10,511 bases of DNA, taken from assembly GCA_900752285.1 (NCBI GenBank), contig CAADUW010000005.1:1-10511 (forward strand), written 5' to 3'. Of the stretch, positions 7,308-10,511 are shown in pieces. The translations under genes were made by a program, and so were the position numbers. Each line of letters begins with the position of its first letter. Positions within the stretch are counted from its first letter, which is position 1. The DNA is from an uncultured Oscillospiraceae bacterium (lineage in GTDB: Bacteria; Bacillota; Clostridia; Oscillospirales; Oscillospiraceae). A model generated the notes under the pieces. It searched no databases. It was given only the letters and a program-made list of their open reading frames with translations, and had not been told where the DNA came from.

Positions 7308-8054
7308 TCAGTCTTCCTTCAAGCCGCCAAAGCCGTTTTCATTGATCTCTTCCACAAGCTCGGCACCGCCGCTGCGGACGATGACGCCCTCTTCCATCAC
7401 GTGGGCCGCATCCACATGAAGTGCCTCCAGAATGCGGGTGGAGTGGGTGATAATGAGGAGCGAACCGTGGGTTCGTTCCCGGAACAGGCGCACGCCCTCG
7501 CTGACGGTGCGGACGGCATCCACATCCAGACCGGAGTCCGTTTCGTCCAGAATGGCAAGCTTGGGCTCCAGCATGAGCATCTGCAAAATCTCCGCTTTTT
7601 TCTTCTCACCGCCGGAGAAGCCAACATTCAGGTCACGCTCGGCGTAGCTTTCGTCCATATCCAGCAGGGCCATGGTCTCTCTGAGCCTTTTTTTGAAGTC
7701 CCACAGACGCAGACGGCTGCCTGTTTTCTGCTCCAGTGCGCTGCGGATAAATGCGCTCAGGGTAACGCCCGGAACCTCAAGCGGGTTCTGGAAGGACAGA
7801 AAAATACCCTTCTTCGCACGTTCATTCACCGGAAGCGCCGTAATGTCCTCACCGTCAAAAAGAATGGAGCCGGAGGTAACGCTGTAAGCGGGATTGCCGG
7901 TAATGGCATAGCCCAGTGTGGATTTTCCGGTACCGTTGGGGCCCATGAGCACATGGGTCTCATCCTGCCCGACTGCCAGATTTACACCGTGAAGGATCTC
8001 CTTGTCCTCCACGCAAACGTGCAGATCCTGAATCTTCAAAAGTTCTTTCTTCAT
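7308..8054 (-). CDS. sufC: SufC, ABC-type ATPase of the Fe-S assembly complex
   Basis: This 248-residue cytosolic ATPase drives conformational change in SufB-SufD and is not a transporter. It shows Walker A GPNGTGKST (38-46), a Q-loop SFQNP with Q89, the ABC signature FSGGEKKKAE (146-155), Walker B LAILDETDSGLD (166-177) and H-switch H204 in ITHS. FSGGEKKKAE together with DETDSGLD is the SufC-specific form of these motifs. The ATG at 8054 overlaps the stop of the upstream regulator as ATGA, which points to translational coupling. It is full length. Confidence 0.97.
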   Translation of the reverse strand: MKKELLKIQDLHVCVEDKEILHGVNLAVGQDETHVLMGPNGTGKSTLGYAITGNPAYSVTSGSILFDGEDITALPVNERAKKGIFLSFQNPLEVPGVTLSAFIRSALEQKTGSRLRLWDFKKRLRETMALLDMDESYAERDLNVGFSGGEKKKAEILQMLMLEPKLAILDETDSGLDVDAVRTVSEGVRLFRERTHGSLLIITHSTRILEALHVDAAHVMEEGVIVRSGGAELVEEINENGFGGLKED

Positions 8055-8512
8055 AATGAAACCACCTTATCTTCTTCCCGCGCCGCAGTGGCGGCCGGTG
8101 ATTTTTCGTTTGCCTGCATGAACTGCGCCAATGTGTGATTATCAATGTAGCCGTTGATCTGGTCCTCCAGTCCCTGCCAGAAAAGGCGCGTGTCACAGTC
8201 GCAGGAAGCGCCGCAGCAGGAGCCGTTTTCGGACTGGCATGAGATCGGCGAAAGGTTTCCCTCCACTGCCCGCAGGATCTCACCCACAGGATAGTCCCCG
8301 GGAGACCGCGTCAGACGGTAGCCGCCTGATTTTCCCAAAGCGCTCTCGACCAGACCGGCCCGGATCAGGGCTGCCATGATGCTCTCCAGATATTTTTTGG
8401 AGAGCTGCTGGCGCTGTGCAATATCGCTCAGGCACTGCCACTCGCCGCTTCCGTGCTTTGCCATATCCAGCATGACACGCAAGGCATAGCGCCCTCTTGT
8501 TGAGACCATCAC
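8051..8512 (-). CDS. Rrf2-family, IscR-like Fe-S-sensing transcriptional regulator of the suf operon
   Basis: This encodes 153 residues. The N-terminal winged helix is typical of Rrf2 proteins: STRGRYALRVMLDMA (4-18), LSDIAQRQQLSKKYLESIM with the recognition helix (28-46), and the wing LGKSGGYRLTR (59-69). A cysteine cluster follows: C92, C99, C100, C104 and C106. It is close in place to the cluster ligands C92, C98 and C104 of E. coli IscR but richer in cysteines. The GTG at 8512 is chosen because it lies eight bases behind AAGGAGG and gives the usual two residues before STRGRY. The ATG at 8509 is possible. Being first in the suf operon, it most likely represses its own promoter when clusters are plentiful (inference). 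The exact ligand set cannot be told from the sequence. Confidence 0.92.
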   Translation of the reverse strand: MMVSTRGRYALRVMLDMAKHGSGEWQCLSDIAQRQQLSKKYLESIMAALIRAGLVESALGKSGGYRLTRSPGDYPVGEILRAVEGNLSPISCQSENGSCCGASCDCDTRLFWQGLEDQINGYIDNHTLAQFMQANEKSPAATAAREEDKVVSL

Positions 8513-8538
8513 GAGACATTCCTCCTTACATGTGATCG

Positions 8539-8589
8539 CCTATCTTTTCGGTAGGAATTATAGCATTTAACGCCTATCACGTCAATAGG
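8539..8589 (-). promoter_or_regulatory. suf operon promoter with two candidate Rrf2/IscR operators
   Basis: On the minus strand TTGACG (8580-8585) and TATAAT (8557-8562) are separated by 17 bases, which places transcription start near 8550. Two 17-bp imperfect palindromes on the plus strand bracket it. CCTATCACGTCAATAGG (8573-8589) covers the -35 box. CCTATCTTTTCGGTAGG (8539-8555) covers the start site. Their centres are 34 bp apart. Binding at either would block RNA polymerase, which fits autorepression by the regulator encoded next. Confidence 0.8.
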
Positions 8590-8593
8590 TATT

Positions 8594-8656
8594 TGAAAAA
8601 GGTCCGGATTTTGAATAAAAAATCCGAACCCTCCTGTTGCGGGAGCGGCTCGGATC
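8594..8656 (-). terminator. Two overlapping terminator hairpins between the CGGC gene and the suf promoter
   Basis: The first hairpin has arms 8622-8634 and 8642-8655 (one mismatch, one bulge). On the minus strand a T6 run follows it, and on the plus strand CCTTTTT follows (8656-8662), so it could work in both directions. The second pairs 8619-8630 with 8601-8612 (one mismatch), followed on the minus strand by T5 (8596-8600). The two share bases 8622-8630 and cannot form together. They separate the upstream CGGC gene from the suf operon. Confidence 0.75.
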
Positions 8657-8683
8657 CTTTTTAAGCCCTTCGGGGGCGGTTTG

Positions 8684-8929
8684 TCAATGGGTTCCGCGGA
8701 CGACGGTCATGCCCCGCTGCTGCAGGGCTTCGGTGATTTCCGCAATGGCGGGGAAAAGCTGCCCCTGCCGGTTCTGGCAGCCGTTGCAGCGCATGAAGGC
8801 GACAAGCTCCAACGGCTCTTCCCCATAGCACGCAAAGGAAGCCTTCCTCTGGGAAAAAGCCCGCATGCAGCTTGCACCGGTGCAGACATTTCCGGAGCGG
8901 AGACAGGCAAGAATTGCGATCCGTTTCAT
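8684..8929 (-). CDS. CGGC-domain protein, apparently lacking its middle segment
   Basis: This encodes 81 residues. The start ATG at 8929 lies seven bases behind AGGAGG. Residues 1-51 read like the front of a CGGC-domain protein (PF08821 type): KRIAILACLRSGNVCTGASC, FACYGEEPLELVAF and CNGC. Residues 52-81, ending in ALQQRGMTVVRGTH, read like its usual C-terminus. In relatives as I remember them, about 25-35 residues with a further cysteine lie between these parts, so the gene appears to carry an in-frame internal deletion near residue 51. A Phe stands at position 59 where a Cys before Pro is usual. The remaining cysteines are C9, C16, C21, C34, C48 and C51. The family has no firm function and may bind metal. 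Whether this short form folds is open. Confidence 0.6.
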   Translation of the reverse strand: MKRIAILACLRSGNVCTGASCMRAFSQRKASFACYGEEPLELVAFMRCNGCQNRQGQLFPAIAEITEALQQRGMTVVRGTH

Positions 8930-9033
8930 AAACTGTCCTCCTGTCCGGTCCGACCGGGGTAGTACAGTACCCGCAGCATTCCGTTGAGCAGGGAACTTTT
9001 TCCGCTGCCGTTGGGACCGATCACACCAAATAC
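8926..9033 (-). pseudogene. Fragment of an ABC-ATPase gene (Walker A segment only)
   Basis: In the frame that ends with TGA at 8928-8926 the translation contains VFGVIGPNGSGKSSLLNGML, a complete strand, P-loop and helix start of an ABC-type ATPase. It is followed by only about 15 more residues (RVLYYPGRTGQEDSL) before the stop. There is no Q-loop, signature or Walker B. No good start codon with a ribosome binding site precedes it, and upstream the frame runs into what looks like riboswitch sequence. The stop overlaps the CGGC-gene ATG as ATGA, a typical operon junction. I read it as the remains of an ABC transporter gene after deletions at both ends of the P-loop region. Confidence 0.55.
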
Positions 9034-9117
9034 AGTGACCGGATCGTTCGGGATTTGCACCCGATTCCCTATTATCCCGCCCCGGCAGGCACTGAATTTG
9101 TAGTTGTATTCAACTAT
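9031..9117 (-). promoter_or_regulatory. Cobalamin riboswitch core, probably truncated
   Basis: On the minus strand, reading from about 9117, there is a hairpin TAGTTG-AATA-CAACTA (9116-9101), then AGTGCC (9092-9087), ATAATAGGGAAT (9075-9064), a CGGG/CCCG stem holding GGTGCAAATCC (9061-9051), and CACTGT (9037-9032). This order and these blocks match the conserved core of cobalamin (B12) riboswitches. After CACTGT the expected downstream helices and kissing-loop region are absent, and an ABC-ATPase fragment begins at once. It sits directly at the start of the predicted transcript. Whether it still binds ligand or regulates cannot be judged. Confidence 0.65.
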
Positions 9118-9126
9118 GGCAGCTTC

Positions 9127-9154
9127 ATTTTACCATTGCTCGAAAAACTGTCAA
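9127..9154 (-). promoter_or_regulatory. Sigma-A promoter upstream of the riboswitch remnant
   Basis: On the minus strand TTGACA (9149-9154), a 16-base spacer and TAAAAT (9127-9132) form a good promoter. It would start transcription near 9120, immediately before the riboswitch-like sequence. It would drive the ABC fragment and the CGGC gene. Confidence 0.65.
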
Positions 9155-9302
9155 TTTTGGGGGAAAAATAATCGCAATCAATGGAATTTTGGCCTTTTGT
9201 CACAGAATCAATAAAAATATCTTGATTGTTTGGAATATCTGCCCGAAGTGCTCTGCCGTTGCGGGCAAAGTCCGCAGCCAGGGGGCGGGGATACCCTTCG
9301 GT

Positions 9303-9325
9303 AAAAAATACGAAAACGTGTTTTC
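9303..9325 (-). terminator. Weak possible terminator after the ZIP gene
   Basis: A 5-bp stem (GAAAA 9312-9316 with TTTTC 9321-9325) has a 4-nt loop. On the minus strand it is followed by a T6 run (9303-9308). It lies about 55 bases after the ZIP stop. The stem is short and AT-only, so this is a weak candidate. Confidence 0.3.
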
Positions 9326-9377
9326 CCGGAGAAGGCAGTCAGCGGACATTGCCGGGGTGCCTTTCCTATTGCGGCGA

Positions 9378-10154
9378 TCAACCCAGCGCCACATCCAGCA
9401 TCATCATGAAACTGAATCCTACAGCAAAAAACAGGGTCCCGATGTTGGAGTGTTCTCCCTGTGACATTTCGGGAATCAACTCCTCCACAACCACATAAAG
9501 CATGGCCCCAGCGGCAAAGCTCAGAAGGTAGGGGAGTGCCGGTACGATCAATTGGGCCGCCAGAATGGTCAGAATTGCACCAATGGGCTCCACAATGCCG
9601 GACAGCACACCGTTCCGGAATGCCTTTCCCTTTTTCATGCCCTCTGCCCGCAGCGGCATGGAAATGATCGCCCCTTCCGGAAAGTTCTGAATGGCAATGC
9701 CGAGGGACAGTGCCAGTGCCCCGGCGGCCGTGATTTGCGCACTGCCGGACAAGTATCCCGCGTACACCACGCCGACTGCCATTCCTTCCGGAATGTTGTG
9801 GAGCGTGACGGCAAGCACCATCATGGTCGTGCGCTGGAGCCGGCTTTTAGGGCCCTCGGTCTGTCCGCTTTGGACATGCAGATGCGGGATCACATGATCC
9901 AGCGTCAGCAGGAACAGAATGCCGATCCAGAAGCCCAAGAAAGCAGGAAGGAAGGCAAATTTTCCCATTGCCGCAGATTGTGCAATGGCGGGGATCAGCA
10001 GACTCCACACGGAAGCTGCCACCATTACCCCGGCGGCAAATCCGGTCAGCGCCCGCTGAACCGTGTCCCGGAGGGCATTTTTCATAAAGAACACACAGGC
10101 AGCTCCCAGCGAGGTGCCCAGAAACGGAATCAGAATTCCCCAAAAAGCTTCCAT
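9378..10154 (-). CDS. ZIP-family divalent metal transporter (ZupT-like)
   Basis: This 258-residue integral membrane protein should move Zn2+ or a related divalent metal into the cytoplasm. The two metal-site helices are intact: TLHNIPEGMAVGV in helix 4 (H119, N120, E123) and QNFPEGAIISMPL in helix 5 (Q156, N157, E160). VVEELIPE (222-229) lies in a later helix. About eight hydrophobic segments are visible, the first at residues 5-24. The loop after helix 3 (residues 86-100) holds DHVIPHLHVQ, whose histidines are typical of ZIP variable loops. The length is normal for bacterial GufA/ZupT members. The ATG at 10154 follows GGGAG about ten bases upstream. The metal cannot be told from the sequence. 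An inverted repeat in the promoter suggests control by a metalloregulator. Confidence 0.93.
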   Translation of the reverse strand: MEAFWGILIPFLGTSLGAACVFFMKNALRDTVQRALTGFAAGVMVAASVWSLLIPAIAQSAAMGKFAFLPAFLGFWIGILFLLTLDHVIPHLHVQSGQTEGPKSRLQRTTMMVLAVTLHNIPEGMAVGVVYAGYLSGSAQITAAGALALSLGIAIQNFPEGAIISMPLRAEGMKKGKAFRNGVLSGIVEPIGAILTILAAQLIVPALPYLLSFAAGAMLYVVVEELIPEMSQGEHSNIGTLFFAVGFSFMMMLDVALG

Positions 10155-10184
10155 GTACGTTCGCTCCCGTTTGCAAAAACTGAA

Positions 10185-10202
10185 AGTTAGCGTCTCCTAA
10201 CT
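10185..10202. promoter_or_regulatory. Candidate operator: perfect 6-bp inverted repeat in the ZIP leader
   Basis: AGTTAG at 10185-10190 and CTAACT at 10197-10202 are perfect inverted copies separated by six bases. They lie a few bases downstream of the predicted start of the ZIP transcript, a classic repressor position. The arms recall DtxR/IdeR-type metal boxes (TTAGG...CCTAA), but the match is partial and the regulator is not in the window. Confidence 0.45.
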
Positions 10203-10212
10203 ACCTATGTCA

Positions 10213-10241
10213 ATTATACCAGAGATCGTCGGGATTTACAA
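10213..10241 (-). promoter_or_regulatory. Sigma-A promoter of the ZIP transporter gene
   Basis: On the minus strand TTGTAA (10236-10241) lies 17 bases before a perfect TATAAT (10213-10218). Transcription would begin near 10206, leaving about 50 bases before the start codon at 10154. Confidence 0.75.
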
Positions 10242-10244
10242 GAA

Positions 10245-10511
10245 GAAAACAACGGACGAACGGAGAACAGCGTCATCCATTGCGGAAAAACTGGCAATAT
10301 GGAAAAATAAATTCCCAAAACAGAACATCCGGAATCTGCACATTGCAGCTTAAGGGTGCTGTTTATGCAACTCTACGGAAAGAAGAAAAACGCGGGGGAC
10401 TATTTAGGGCACCACCGCACAATTGCGTCTGCGAGTCTCCGCCGTCTTTTTGCCCCACTTCTTCAGTTTGAAAAACCAGAAATACATACAGGATTCGAGA
10501 CTGTCGAAAAA
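10245..10511. other. Stretch at the right edge without a recognisable gene
   Basis: No ribosome binding site is paired with a convincing frame here. The only open frame of note (10280-10471, plus strand, 63 codons) has no homology I recognise. From about 10399 the sequence (TTTAGGGCACCACCGCACAA and onward, ending ATTCGAGACTGTCGAAAAA) has a different texture and could be the edge of an insertion element, but no terminal repeat can be matched inside the window. Confidence 0.4.

Noticed and set aside
5652..8138. 828-codon open frame on the plus strand opposite sufB and sufC
   Set aside because: It lies antisense to three well-recognised suf genes. Its translation has no recognisable domain and no start site, and such long shadow frames are common opposite GC-rich genes.
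8926..9033. P-loop segment considered as a real ABC transporter gene
   Set aside because: It has only Walker A and about 15 further residues, with no other ABC motif, so it can only be a fragment.
10280..10471. 63-codon plus-strand frame at the right edge
   Set aside because: There is no ribosome binding site, no recognisable sequence, and the composition is typical of noncoding DNA.

Overview
This window looks like a chromosomal segment of a GC-rich, low-oxygen Firmicute of the class Clostridia. My guess is the Oscillospiraceae/Ruminococcaceae group of gut bacteria. The evidence is the gene content (a SUF cluster with SufU rather than SufE or IscU), Gram-positive-style AGGAGG ribosome binding sites, sigma-A promoters, strong intrinsic terminators, and a secreted beta-repeat protein. 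The taxonomic call is inference. Every gene I accept lies on the minus strand, so the window reads biologically from right to left.

Right end (10154-9378): a complete ZIP-family metal transporter. It has its own promoter and an 18-bp perfect inverted repeat just downstream of the predicted transcription start. About 270 bases to its right hold no convincing gene.

9160-8590: a small eroded locus. A sigma-A promoter leads into what I read as a cobalamin riboswitch aptamer lacking its downstream half. This runs directly into a short fragment encoding an ABC-ATPase Walker A segment, which overlaps by ATGA an 81-residue CGGC-domain protein that seems to have lost its middle. Two overlapping terminator hairpins close the locus. 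I infer a formerly larger, B12-controlled operon reduced by deletions.

8585-2755: the suf operon, in the order rrf2/iscR-like regulator, sufC, sufB, sufD, sufS, sufU, with overlaps or very short gaps throughout. It starts at a near-consensus promoter flanked by two CCTAT-N7-(A/G)TAGG palindromes, likely operators for the regulator. SufS takes sulfur from cysteine, SufU accepts it, and SufB-SufC-SufD is the ATP-driven scaffold where Fe-S clusters are built. The cysteine-rich Rrf2 regulator probably senses cluster supply. A last gene of the operon encodes a small membrane protein broken by at least one clear frameshift. A terminator hairpin follows it.

2655-174: a single-gene unit with a consensus promoter and a leader of about 245 nt packed with inverted repeats. 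It encodes a 704-residue secreted protein built around a tandem 31-residue (93-bp) repeat with GAGIGSG motifs, probably a beta-helix or solenoid. A strong terminator follows, and a second, bidirectional hairpin lies near the left edge.

The central operon is well-known biology. The less explained parts are the structured leader of the repeat protein and the riboswitch/P-loop chimera.
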